Source: Bacteroidia bacterium
GTDB lineage: Bacteria; Bacteroidota; Bacteroidia; B-17B0; Aurantibacillaceae
Direction of reading: 5' to 3'
Length of the DNA stretch: 64,000 bases
Assembly (NCBI GenBank): GCA_014378485.1
Contig: JACMNO010000111.1
Span: 1 to 64,000 of the forward strand
Of this stretch, positions 18,620-26,956 are shown piece after piece; the stretch's first letter is position 1, and each line of letters opens with the position of its first letter. A program made the translations under genes and the position numbers. The notes beneath the pieces were generated by a model, which was not told the DNA's origin, did no database searches, and saw only the letters and a program-made list of their open reading frames with translations.

Positions 18620-18646
18620 AATGATAAATATTTAAAATAAGAAACA

Positions 18647-19015
18647 ATGAGTTTATTATTAGATTACGTAAAAAAACAATTAGCAGCAGAAGTTGCTCAT
18701 CCAAAATTTAAAGCAGGTGATACAATTACTGTTCACTACAAAATTAAAGAGGGTGAAAAAGAGCGTATCCAGCAGTTTTCAGGTGTTGTAATTCAACGTA
18801 AAAATGAGCCGGCAACAGCATCTTTCACAGTTCGTAAAATCTCCAATGGAATCGGCGTAGAGCGTATTTTCCCTGTATCTTCTCCATTCATTGATAAAAT
18901 AGAATTAAATAAAGTTGGTATCGTTCGTAGAGCAAAAATCTACTATATTCGTACTCGTACAGGTAAAGCAGCGCGTATCCGTGAAAAGATCCAAAGAAAT
19001 GCTGATAAAGCATAA
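18647..19015 (+). CDS. rplS: 50S ribosomal protein L19
   Basis: 122 aa ribosomal protein at the 30S-50S interface. Family motifs: [54 protein letters not shown] and the C-terminal [18 protein letters not shown]. It is transcribed from its own promoter with a structured leader and ends at a strong bidirectional terminator. Only rplS is present here, without the usual trmD/rimM/rpsP cluster. Confidence 0.97.
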   Translation: MSLLLDYVKKQLAAEVAHPKFKAGDTITVHYKIKEGEKERIQQFSGVVIQRKNEPATASFTVRKISNGIGVERIFPVSSPFIDKIELNKVGIVRRAKIYYIRTRTGKAARIREKIQRNADKA

Positions 19016-19034
19016 TAGCATTTTCAATATATTT

Positions 19035-19070
19035 AAAAAGCCTCTTAGGATATTTTCTAAGAGGCTTTTT
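19035..19070. terminator. Bidirectional terminator between rplS and murB
   Basis: A 14-pair perfect stem, A5GCCTCTTAG (19035-19048) with its complement (19057-19070), 8-base loop. Its A5 and T5 ends serve both strands. Confidence 0.93.
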
Positions 19071-19072
19071 AT

Positions 19073-20089
19073 TTAAATAATATTTACTTCGCGCTCCAAC
19101 TCAACTCCAAACTTGTCCTTCACGGTTTGTAACACATGCGTGGAAAGGTTATAGATCTCATTTCCTGATGCGTTCCCATAATTAACCAACACCAATGCCT
19201 GAAGGACGTGGACTCCGGCATCGCCCTTGCGATAACCTTTTAAGCCACTTTGTTCAATTAGCCAGCCGGCTGCCAATTTGTAATTTTGGTTTTCGAGTGG
19301 ATAAGCCACAAGGTTTGGAAATTCTTTTTTCAAATTTTCATAAACTGAAAATGAAACTTCCGGATTTTTAAAGAAACTGCCTGCATTCCCGATTTTTTTT
19401 GGATCTGGTAATTTGCTGCTCCGGATATTGATCACAGCTTGTGAAATGTCTTGAATATTCAGTTCAGAGATTTGCATCGCATCCAATTCCTGTTTGATGG
19501 CGCCATATTCAATGTGAAAAACAGGATGTTTAGACAATTGAAAAGTAACAGAAGTAATGATGAATTGATTTTTAAATTTACGTTTAAACACACTTTCCCG
19601 GTATCCAAATTCACATTCTGTTTTTGAAAATGTTTTTAATTCTCCGGTTTCTGCATGCACGGCCTCCATTTCATAGAAGGTATCTTTGATCTCTATTCCA
19701 TAAGCGCCAATATTCTGCATCGGGCTGGCGCCTGTGCAACCCGGAATCAAAGATAAATTCTCTAATCCCCCGTAATTTTTATTAATGCACCACATCACAA
19801 ATTCATGCCATACTTCGCCCGCTGCACATTTTACAAACACATGATCGCTGGTTTCTTTAATGAGCTCAATTCCTTTTAATTCATTTTTAATAACCAGTGC
19901 ATCTACGTTTTTGGTAATTAATAAATTACTGCCACCACCCAAGATCAGATGTTTATTGTTTTTGTATTCAATACTATGTAGCAATTCCTGAATATCCTGA
20001 ATCGATCGAACTGCAGAAAAATACCTGGCGGATGCTGCAATACCGAAAGTGTTGTAAGGTTGTAAAGAAATGTTGGAAGAAATAGTCAT
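19073..20089 (-). CDS. murB: UDP-N-acetylenolpyruvoylglucosamine reductase
   Basis: 338 aa FAD enzyme that makes UDP-N-acetylmuramate for peptidoglycan. It is the longer (E. coli-like) type I form: N-terminal YNTFGI, FAD motif LGGGSNLL, GASPMQNIGAYGIE, YRES for the reductase active site, GNAGSFFKNP with the catalytic serine, and the C-terminal GDAGVHVLQALVLVN. It shares only a short gap with the bacilliredoxin gene but a terminator separates them, so it probably has its own promoter. Confidence 0.95.
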   Translation of the reverse strand: MTISSNISLQPYNTFGIAASARYFSAVRSIQDIQELLHSIEYKNNKHLILGGGSNLLITKNVDALVIKNELKGIELIKETSDHVFVKCAAGEVWHEFVMWCINKNYGGLENLSLIPGCTGASPMQNIGAYGIEIKDTFYEMEAVHAETGELKTFSKTECEFGYRESVFKRKFKNQFIITSVTFQLSKHPVFHIEYGAIKQELDAMQISELNIQDISQAVINIRSSKLPDPKKIGNAGSFFKNPEVSFSVYENLKKEFPNLVAYPLENQNYKLAAGWLIEQSGLKGYRKGDAGVHVLQALVLVNYGNASGNEIYNLSTHVLQTVKDKFGVELEREVNII

Positions 20090-20105
20090 AGGATAAAATT
20101 AAAAG

Positions 20106-20130
20106 AAGCCTCACAGGGAGGCTTTTTTAT
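20106..20130. terminator. Terminator after the bacilliredoxin gene
   Basis: AGCCTC (20107-20112) pairs with GAGGCT (20118-20123). On the minus strand the stem is followed by T-rich sequence, fitting termination upstream of murB. Confidence 0.7.
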
Positions 20131-20170
20131 TTTCAGAACTTTTAAAAAGTCTACTGTGTGAAATTGGAGT

Positions 20171-20581
20171 TTAGCAAAATTCGTCGTAAACCATTTTTAA
20201 ATGTTCAGAGATCATTGCTGCTGTTCTTCCTTCAATATTATGACGTTCTACAAAATGAACCAGTTCACCATTTTTAAATAAAGCGATAGCCGGTGAAGAT
20301 GGAGGGTAGGGTGCAAAATGCTGGCGAGCCTGGTTAACAGCATCTCCATCAAATCCTGCAAAAACTGTAGCTAATTTAGAAGGTTTTTTACCATTTTCTA
20401 AACTTAATTTTACTCCCGGGCGGCAAGCACCGGCAGCGCAACCGCACACCGAGTTAACAACCATTAATACGGTTCCTTCATTTTTTAAAGCGCTTTCAAC
20501 GCTGTCAGGTGTTCTTAAATCTTCAAATCCTACAGCAGTTAATTCTGCTTTCATTGGGGTAACTAATGCTTCTGGGTACAT
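20171..20581 (-). CDS. BrxA/BrxB family bacilliredoxin
   Basis: 136 aa thioredoxin-like protein that removes bacillithiol from protein cysteines. The signature CGC motif is Cys46-Gly-Cys48 in NSVCGCAAGACRPG; the N-terminus MYPEALVTPMKAEL and the later FAPYPPSSPAIALFKNGELVHFVER also match the YphP/YqiW family. Bacillithiol is made by some Bacteroidota, so this points to that thiol system here. A good promoter is visible about 35 bases upstream of the ATG. Confidence 0.93.
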   Translation of the reverse strand: MYPEALVTPMKAELTAVGFEDLRTPDSVESALKNEGTVLMVVNSVCGCAAGACRPGVKLSLENGKKPSKLATVFAGFDGDAVNQARQHFAPYPPSSPAIALFKNGELVHFVERHNIEGRTAAMISEHLKMVYDEFC

Positions 20582-20617
20582 ATCTTTTAGTTTTATATAT
20601 TATAAATTAATAGTATA

Positions 20618-20647
20618 CAAAGATAGGGATCATTTGTTAAATTCAAC
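20618..20647 (-). promoter_or_regulatory. Promoter of the bacilliredoxin gene
   Basis: On the minus strand TTG (20645-20647), 19 bases and TATCTTTG (20618-20625) match the Bacteroidota consensus; the expected leader is about 30 bases. Confidence 0.7.
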
Positions 20648-20703
20648 TATTAAAATATCCTAAATTAGAAATGACTTCCTGGAAAGAGTTGGTAGAAGTG
20701 AAA

Positions 20704-21168
20704 TTAATTATGAGTGAATTTATGGTAGGTTTCACTGGCCATTAAAGATTTTTCTTTTTTATTTATCATCAATATAGCAACCGGATAGTCGTACAAGTCC
20801 TTCTTTAAAGTAGTAGTATTTTGTGTCAATTCGATTTGCAGTTCAAAAGGATCTTCAGTCAACTCTCTTAATCCACTTGGGATTTTAGTATTAATGATCA
20901 CTAATTTATCAGAATAGTTTGCTTTTTTAAATACAACAGAATATAACTTATTACTTTCCAATGAAAGAGTGATTGCTTTTGATTTTTTATTATAAATTGA
21001 ATCTTTTAATTGACCGTCGTTGTAAATAACGATAGAATAGTTATCGGTACTTTTATCTTCAATCAATGCCGAGGCATTAACTTCCACTATGATTATCTGA
21101 CCATTCATTTGTAGTGAAATAAATATAAAGGATGTAATGGAAAGTAGTTTTTGTAAGAATGTATTCAT
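20704..21168 (-). CDS. Secreted hypothetical protein
   Basis: 154 aa. The N-terminus (MNTFLQKLLSITSFIFISLQ, then MNGQ) is a signal peptide. The mature part is beta-rich and resembles a small Ig-like or carboxypeptidase-regulatory-like fold: NYSIVIYNDGQ, ITLSLESNKLYSVVFKKANYSDKLV, then a polar tail. No catalytic motif is visible and I cannot name a family. Gaps on both sides exceed 120 bases, so it is probably a single gene. Confidence 0.6.
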   Translation of the reverse strand: MNTFLQKLLSITSFIFISLQMNGQIIIVEVNASALIEDKSTDNYSIVIYNDGQLKDSIYNKKSKAITLSLESNKLYSVVFKKANYSDKLVIINTKIPSGLRELTEDPFELQIELTQNTTTLKKDLYDYPVAILMINKKEKSLMASETYHKFTHN

Positions 21169-21294
21169 ATGAGCTTAATTTAAATAATTTAACCTGTTAC
21201 AATTTTTATAAAGAACGGCAACTCTTTTACGTTAAGAATCATTTAAGGTTTCAAAAAAAACACGAAAAAGTTTTCTCGTAAGTGAAAAGACCAA

Positions 21295-23472
21295 TTAGAA
21301 TTTAAGCCTTGCCTGAAGCTTTAATTCTGTTTTATGATCAGAATTAATCTCATTTAAGCTTCCCGGGGATTGAATCATTTGATTGTCATAAATGGTTGAT
21401 GCCACTCTGACCCAGATTTCAAAATTGCGGGTAATATCCCAATTAACTATAAAATAAGCCCGTTGTCCTTTATTATATAACGCCGGGACTGAGTAGGAGT
21501 AAAGCACATCATTTTCATAAGTATAAACGCGGCTAACAAAACTCTTGGTGTCAAAAACCGCATAACGTATGGTAAAGGTAAAAGGAAATTTCATTTTTTT
21601 ATAGATAAGGTCCTGTACAAATGCAACGCCATCCTCATCAGTTCCAGTGCTTTTATCCACATGTGTGTATTCTACGCGAGATTTGAATTTGAGATCAGGT
21701 GTCATCTGAACTGATAAATTATAGCGGTAATTGTATTGAATATAGGGGGTTAGGTAATCATAAAAATTATCCTCTGTGCTATTGTTATATTTAGTGCGAT
21801 GTCGGAAACGAAAGTACATATCAATTTTTTTTGTTGGTGTATAGTTTAACTGTGTAAAAAAATCTCTTCCCGTAGATGGCGCGCTGGCTGTAGATTTGAG
21901 CCAATTAAACTGAAATTGATCAAGGTATACAGATAAAGTTAAACTTTTAAATATTTTGGCTTCCATTCCAATGTAAATACTTTTTTCATTTTGAGGTAAT
22001 GTGTTTTCGGAAACAGCACTTCCAAATAAGTTTTGAAAATTCTTTTCAAAATGACGATAGTGAGCAACGAAAGTTAATTTAGGGTCAAGCGCTACAATAA
22101 ATCCTTGACAGAAAGCCTTTCCGCCATTTGCGCTCATTGAATATTCTCCAAATAAATTAGCATTCCTGAAAACATAATTATAATCCAAACCACCTACAAA
22201 ATTACTTTTGCCCTGAAAATCATATTTATTGTATAGGCTTGGCGACTTTACCAGCTCTGCGCTTAAATTCATATTCTGCCCTGTGATTGCAACATGTAAA
22301 TTGCGTTTGTTATAAGCAATGTTTCCGCCAAGAATCGTTTGATTTATAATTCCTTTATCTTGCATCAGTGAATTGGTATTGTGCATACCACTTGTCTCTA
22401 AACTGCTGATACCAATTACATCAATTTCACCATTACTGTTTGTATCAGCTAAAACGGCATTCGCATCTAATTTTTTATAAGAAGCGAGCCCCGTCAATTC
22501 AAAATTTTTAACTTTAAAAGTTCCAGCTGCTCCTCTAAAAAACCTGTTTTCGTCAAAGCTTCTGTACGGTTTAATACCGGTTCCGTTCCGTTTGATACTT
22601 AATACGGAAGCAGATTTACCAAATCCAAATCCCTGCCATAGAGTTAAGCCCTGTCCAAAAGTAGCCTGGTAATCACCTACCACTAAAGTTTTAACGAATT
22701 TAATATTTCTTACGGCAATGTGTCCGCTATAAAAATCAAATCCTTTTGTTTGCTTGTATTCAGCGCGCTTATTGTTGGTGCCATCATTTAATGGAATACT
22801 GTCAATTGATGAACCTCCTAAACGAAATTCTTCCCCCGCATCCTTTTCTCCTGCCAGCACAAAAGATACATTATTGTTATATTGAAATGAGTAGCGGGCA
22901 AAAATCCGGTTAGGACTTCCTAAATAATAGCCGTTAGGTTTTAAGTTTCTCACACTGTCAGTAACATGGTAACCTGCCTGAGGTTCGAGAATCCTTTGAA
23001 AACGGGTCACAAATTCATGTTTGCCATCTTTGAACATTTCTTTGGTACTAAAAAAAGCGGAGTTAAAATTATCACTGACATATACAAAAGGGGTGATTTT
23101 TTTTATTGAGGCTAAGTCAAAACCATCAATGCTTTGCAATTCATATATACTAATCAAGTTACCGTTTTTTTCACGGTGTTTTAAGAGGTTATTGATTTGA
23201 ATATCAGTAAGTATCAGCAGGTCAGATAATTCTTCTCTTTTAGCCCGGTTAAGATTTATAGGATGTGATTTATAATAGGTCCACGCTTCTGTTAAGTTAG
23301 TAAGGTCACCATCTTCAGATTGCATTTGTTCCGATAATATTTCAATATTTTGATTGATTTGTTCATCAACTTGTTCACTGCCTTTGTTATTTATGGTATC
23401 GTTTTGGGCATGAGCGGTCATCATGCAAAGGCATAAAAAAAGAGTAATTATATGATGCCGTGCAGTGATCAA
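21295..23472 (-). CDS. Helix-hairpin-helix domain outer-membrane barrel protein
   Basis: 725 aa. After a signal peptide (ITLFLCLCMMTAHAQ) comes a polar linker, then a ComEA-like HHH region (residues about 70-132: INLNRAKREELSDLLILTDIQI, then ELQSIDGFD), and a long beta-barrel with alternating aromatic strands ending in LKLQARLKF. HHH domains usually bind DNA, but in this Bacteroidota family the function is unknown. The only start that keeps the whole signal peptide is a TTG, immediately after the stop of the upstream PorV/PorQ-like gene, so the two are probably translationally coupled. Confidence 0.75.
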   Translation of the reverse strand: MITARHHIITLFLCLCMMTAHAQNDTINNKGSEQVDEQINQNIEILSEQMQSEDGDLTNLTEAWTYYKSHPINLNRAKREELSDLLILTDIQINNLLKHREKNGNLISIYELQSIDGFDLASIKKITPFVYVSDNFNSAFFSTKEMFKDGKHEFVTRFQRILEPQAGYHVTDSVRNLKPNGYYLGSPNRIFARYSFQYNNNVSFVLAGEKDAGEEFRLGGSSIDSIPLNDGTNNKRAEYKQTKGFDFYSGHIAVRNIKFVKTLVVGDYQATFGQGLTLWQGFGFGKSASVLSIKRNGTGIKPYRSFDENRFFRGAAGTFKVKNFELTGLASYKKLDANAVLADTNSNGEIDVIGISSLETSGMHNTNSLMQDKGIINQTILGGNIAYNKRNLHVAITGQNMNLSAELVKSPSLYNKYDFQGKSNFVGGLDYNYVFRNANLFGEYSMSANGGKAFCQGFIVALDPKLTFVAHYRHFEKNFQNLFGSAVSENTLPQNEKSIYIGMEAKIFKSLTLSVYLDQFQFNWLKSTASAPSTGRDFFTQLNYTPTKKIDMYFRFRHRTKYNNSTEDNFYDYLTPYIQYNYRYNLSVQMTPDLKFKSRVEYTHVDKSTGTDEDGVAFVQDLIYKKMKFPFTFTIRYAVFDTKSFVSRVYTYENDVLYSYSVPALYNKGQRAYFIVNWDITRNFEIWVRVASTIYDNQMIQSPGSLNEINSDHKTELKLQARLKF

Positions 23473-24333
23473 TTATAATTTTTCGGAAGCCTCCGGTGTT
23501 TTTTCTGGTGATTTTGATCGGTCTTTACCAAAAGAATAACTCAAGCCAATTTGTGGAGATAAGCCTAAAATACTATGATAAGAAGTACTTAGGTCAATTT
23601 TAAGCCCATTATAATTTACACCAACACCAAGTGCTGCTTGAGTAGGATAACTCGATCCTCCCACGCGGATATAAATCAACGAGGATGGTTTGTATTCAAT
23701 GCCTCCCTTGATATTGATTTTTTGGGCAGATGTTTTTTCTGCCTCTGCAGTTAAAAATACTTTTGGCGAGAAAATGTATTGGGCACCGAATTTAAAAATG
23801 GTTGGGATTCTTTCGTTATTGTATTCTGTGATCTTTGCTCTGAAAGGATTATACACATGGGAAGAGATAATCACCTGAGGCAAAATTTTAGCGGTTAATC
23901 CTACAGATCCTGTAAAAGCATGCGCCTGGCCGTATATATCTGCAATTTTAGTAGTTAAATAATCAAATCCAATTCCTGCTGAAATCCCTTCACCTAATTT
24001 CATACCATAACTCAAGGTTGTTTGTGATTCTCTGTACAACCGATATCCCATAGTAGAGTAACATAATCCAAAAGTTCCCTTTTTTATTGGCACCGCTGCC
24101 GCAAAACCAGTTTGAGTCAGTTCTTTCACAAAAAAACGGTTTTCATAAAAAGCGCCTGCTTCGCCCTTTCTCACAAAGCCTAAACTGCCCTGATTATTTC
24201 TGGTACTCCACACATCATACAAAGTAGAAGAAGCATGCCCCAATGAGGCAGAGCGAGGACCAATTGGACCATCACCGTTTGAAGCCAGCAGACTGATTGG
24301 TGAAAGTAATAGAGAGAGTATAATGAACTTCAT
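23473..24333 (-). CDS. PorV/PorQ-like outer-membrane beta-barrel protein
   Basis: 286 aa. Signal peptide MKFIILSLLLSPISLLAS, then GPRSASLGHASSTLYDVWSTRNNQ, which resembles the N-terminal plug-like segment of PorV/PorQ-type T9SS proteins, followed by about 14 beta-strands (FAAAVPIKKGTFGLCYST and similar, ending in IGLSYSF). The C-terminal 15 residues are a polar tail (KSPEKTPEASEK). It sits in an operon with the HHH/barrel gene. PorV shuttles T9SS cargo and PorQ belongs to the attachment complex; I infer relatedness only, not the exact role. Confidence 0.6.
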   Translation of the reverse strand: MKFIILSLLLSPISLLASNGDGPIGPRSASLGHASSTLYDVWSTRNNQGSLGFVRKGEAGAFYENRFFVKELTQTGFAAAVPIKKGTFGLCYSTMGYRLYRESQTTLSYGMKLGEGISAGIGFDYLTTKIADIYGQAHAFTGSVGLTAKILPQVIISSHVYNPFRAKITEYNNERIPTIFKFGAQYIFSPKVFLTAEAEKTSAQKINIKGGIEYKPSSLIYIRVGGSSYPTQAALGVGVNYNGLKIDLSTSYHSILGLSPQIGLSYSFGKDRSKSPEKTPEASEKL

Positions 24334-24338
24334 TTAAT

Positions 24339-24346
24339 CAAATATA
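24339..24346 (-). promoter_or_regulatory. Candidate -7 element of the PorV-like/HHH operon
   Basis: On the minus strand TATATTTG lies only 5 bases before the ATG, which would make the mRNA leaderless or nearly so. No TTG occurs at the ideal distance. Confidence 0.4.
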
Positions 24347-24490
24347 TATTAAATTATTTACGTTTTACCCTGTTATCAAAAAAATTTTAAATAAAAACAA
24401 TAAAATAGTTACCTCATACTTTGCCAAAAAATCGTTAAAATATGCCGCTCCGGCCTGTGATAAATATTATGTCTACTTAAATAAAACTTC

Positions 24491-24498
24491 TATATTTG
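24491..24498 (+). promoter_or_regulatory. Candidate -7 element of the PorE-like gene
   Basis: TATATTTG lies 23 bases before the ATG at 24522. The -33 region has no perfect TTG. Confidence 0.45.
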
Positions 24499-24521
24499 AA
24501 TTCATACCGTGAAATTCATTT

Positions 24522-26789
24522 ATGCAAAATAAAATATTTATTTTTTGTTTATTATTTATTGCGAGGATAGGACAGGCGCAAAGTAATAAGGCTTTATACC
24601 GCGAAAAATTTACCGAAGGAAATTACCTGCTTCTGGAAAATAATTACGTGCTTGCACTCAAAAATTTTAAAGAAGCTTACCAAATCGATTCTTCTTCTGC
24701 TAACATTAATTATAAGCTTGGTTTGTGTTATTTACAATCTCCTTCCGAGAAATATAAAGCGATTTATCACCTTGAAAAAGCTGTTCAAAATGTGATCCAT
24801 AATTATTCACCGGAGAATGTGAATGAAAAAAGAGCCTCGGATCTTTCCTATTATTATTTAGGTGAGGCTTACAGATTAAATTATAATTTCATTGCTTCTT
24901 ATGTGTATTTCAAAAAATTTAAAGATTTGATTGGTGATAGAAATGCGGAGTTGACAGCTGATCTCGATAAGCAATTGCAATCCAATACCAATGCCCAGGA
25001 GTTTACCAAAGACACTGCTAAAGTGCGGATTGTAAATTTAGGAGACAGTATTAATTCCACTTTTCCGGATTACAGCCCTGTTGTTTCAGCTGATGAATCT
25101 ACTTTAATTTTTACCTCTAGACGGCCAGAAAGTACTGGCGGAGAAAAGACTGATGATAACCAGTACCTTGAAGATATTTACATCAGTAATAAACGTAAAG
25201 ATGGTAACTGGTCTGAAGCAAAGCCAATTGGTTCAACGATTAATACAATTGGAAATGAAGCCAGCGTTGGTTTATCACCGGATGGAACTAAATTATTTGT
25301 TTATGTTGATATAAATGGCGGCGATATTTATTACAGTAATCTGGAAGGTGAAAAATGGAGTCCATTGTTACCACTTGGACCCAGTGTGAATACCGTTGAT
25401 TGGGAAACTCATGCTACCATCACAGTGGATGGTAGCACTTTGTATTTTGTGAGCAACCGCAAAGAAGGTGGATATGGTGGAAGAGATATATGGAGATGTG
25501 TGAAACTCCCAAATGGCATGTGGAGCCTTGCCACAAACATGGGACCAACCATTAATACGGCTGAAGATGAAGAAGCGCCTTTTATTCACCCGGATGGAGT
25601 AACATTGTTCTTTAGTTCAAAAGGACATAAAAATATGGGAGGTTTTGATATTTTTAAAACCACTAAAAATGAAGAAGGTAAATGGAGTGAGCCTGAAAAT
25701 TTAAGAGCCCCAATCAATACTCCAGATGATGACATTTTCTATGTGCAATCTGCTGATGGAAAACGAGGTTATGTTTCTTCTGCAAGAAGAGGAGGCCTTG
25801 GTGATAAAGATATTTACCGCATTGATTTTGAAAGAGCGATCGCTGAACCATTGACTTTATTAAAAGGCGTTTTAACGTTTAATGGTGCAAACAAGCAACC
25901 ATCTAACGCCCGTATTACGGTGATGGATGAGGTTAATTTAGTAGTGCAGGATATTAGGCCAAACGAAAAAACAGGCAGATATATTATGATTTTAGCACCC
26001 GGTATTAAAGGTAAAACGTATAGTGTAAATTTTGAAGCAAATGGTTACCAGCCAATTTCTATTTCATTGATAATTCCGCCAAACTCATCTTATCAAGAAA
26101 TTGAAAAAGAATTTATTCTTCAGATGATTAATTTGGAGACAAAAACATTAGGAACTATGGGCGTGAAAGGTATTGTGAGAAATAAGGAAGGTAAATCTAT
26201 TCCAGGTGCAGCCATTGTTTTAAAAGATAACCTGAGCGGCAAATTACTTGAAACATTTTATACAACAATTGACTCGGGCTCTTATTATTTTGTAGTGAAC
26301 CGCGGGCAAAACTATAATATCTCTTATGAGTCCAAAGGCTATCTTTTCCATTCTGAAAACATCAACGTGCCGAAAGTAGCTGAGTACTCTGTAATGCAAA
26401 AAGATGTGATCCTGGATAGAGTGGAAGTGGGTTCTAAAATTGTGTTGAATAATATTTTCTTTGATTCCAATAAATCTATCCTGAGAAAAGAATCAGAAGT
26501 GGAAATTGATAAGTTGGTGGCATTAATGAAAGATTATCCAGAATTAGTGATTGAAGTTTCTGGACACACCGATAATAAAGGAAACGATGCAGCCAATATG
26601 ACTTTATCTCAAACGCGTTCACAGGCTGTTGTTAACGCTCTGATTAGAAAAGGTATTAAAAGGGATATGCTTATTGCCAAAGGTTATGGTGAAACGGTTC
26701 CAATTGCTCCAAATGCTTTACCAAAGGGCAAACCCAACCTCAAAGGGATGCAGCTCAACCGCAGGGTTGAAATGAAGATTGTCAAATAA
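24522..26789 (+). CDS. porE: PorE-like protein: TPR, PD40, CarboxypepD and OmpA domains
   Basis: 755 aa envelope protein. Order: signal peptide, TPR region (about 20-160), PD40/WD40-like propeller repeats (about 175-445; YSPVVSADESTLIFTSRRP, GLSPDGTKLFVYVD and HPDGVTLFFSSKG), two CarboxypepD_reg-like segments (about 450-620) and an OmpA C-terminal domain (about 645-755) with GHTDNKG and QTRSQAV, whose Asp and Arg contact peptidoglycan. This layout is that of PorE of the type IX secretion system, which anchors the complex to the cell wall, but similar proteins serve other roles, so the name is tentative. Confidence 0.65.
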   Translation: MQNKIFIFCLLFIARIGQAQSNKALYREKFTEGNYLLLENNYVLALKNFKEAYQIDSSSANINYKLGLCYLQSPSEKYKAIYHLEKAVQNVIHNYSPENVNEKRASDLSYYYLGEAYRLNYNFIASYVYFKKFKDLIGDRNAELTADLDKQLQSNTNAQEFTKDTAKVRIVNLGDSINSTFPDYSPVVSADESTLIFTSRRPESTGGEKTDDNQYLEDIYISNKRKDGNWSEAKPIGSTINTIGNEASVGLSPDGTKLFVYVDINGGDIYYSNLEGEKWSPLLPLGPSVNTVDWETHATITVDGSTLYFVSNRKEGGYGGRDIWRCVKLPNGMWSLATNMGPTINTAEDEEAPFIHPDGVTLFFSSKGHKNMGGFDIFKTTKNEEGKWSEPENLRAPINTPDDDIFYVQSADGKRGYVSSARRGGLGDKDIYRIDFERAIAEPLTLLKGVLTFNGANKQPSNARITVMDEVNLVVQDIRPNEKTGRYIMILAPGIKGKTYSVNFEANGYQPISISLIIPPNSSYQEIEKEFILQMINLETKTLGTMGVKGIVRNKEGKSIPGAAIVLKDNLSGKLLETFYTTIDSGSYYFVVNRGQNYNISYESKGYLFHSENINVPKVAEYSVMQKDVILDRVEVGSKIVLNNIFFDSNKSILRKESEVEIDKLVALMKDYPELVIEVSGHTDNKGNDAANMTLSQTRSQAVVNALIRKGIKRDMLIAKGYGETVPIAPNALPKGKPNLKGMQLNRRVEMKIVK

Positions 26790-26956
26790 ACTGGATTCTG
26801 AATCATTAATGTTTGATCATTCGCTAAGATTGTAAGAAAAACAATGTAACTTCATATTACATAAGATAAGTATTTAGTAATTAAGTATTTAACGCATTAT
26901 TGCTAAGCTTAATCAACAAAATTTTATTATTAGAAAATAATTGAATAATATATTTT

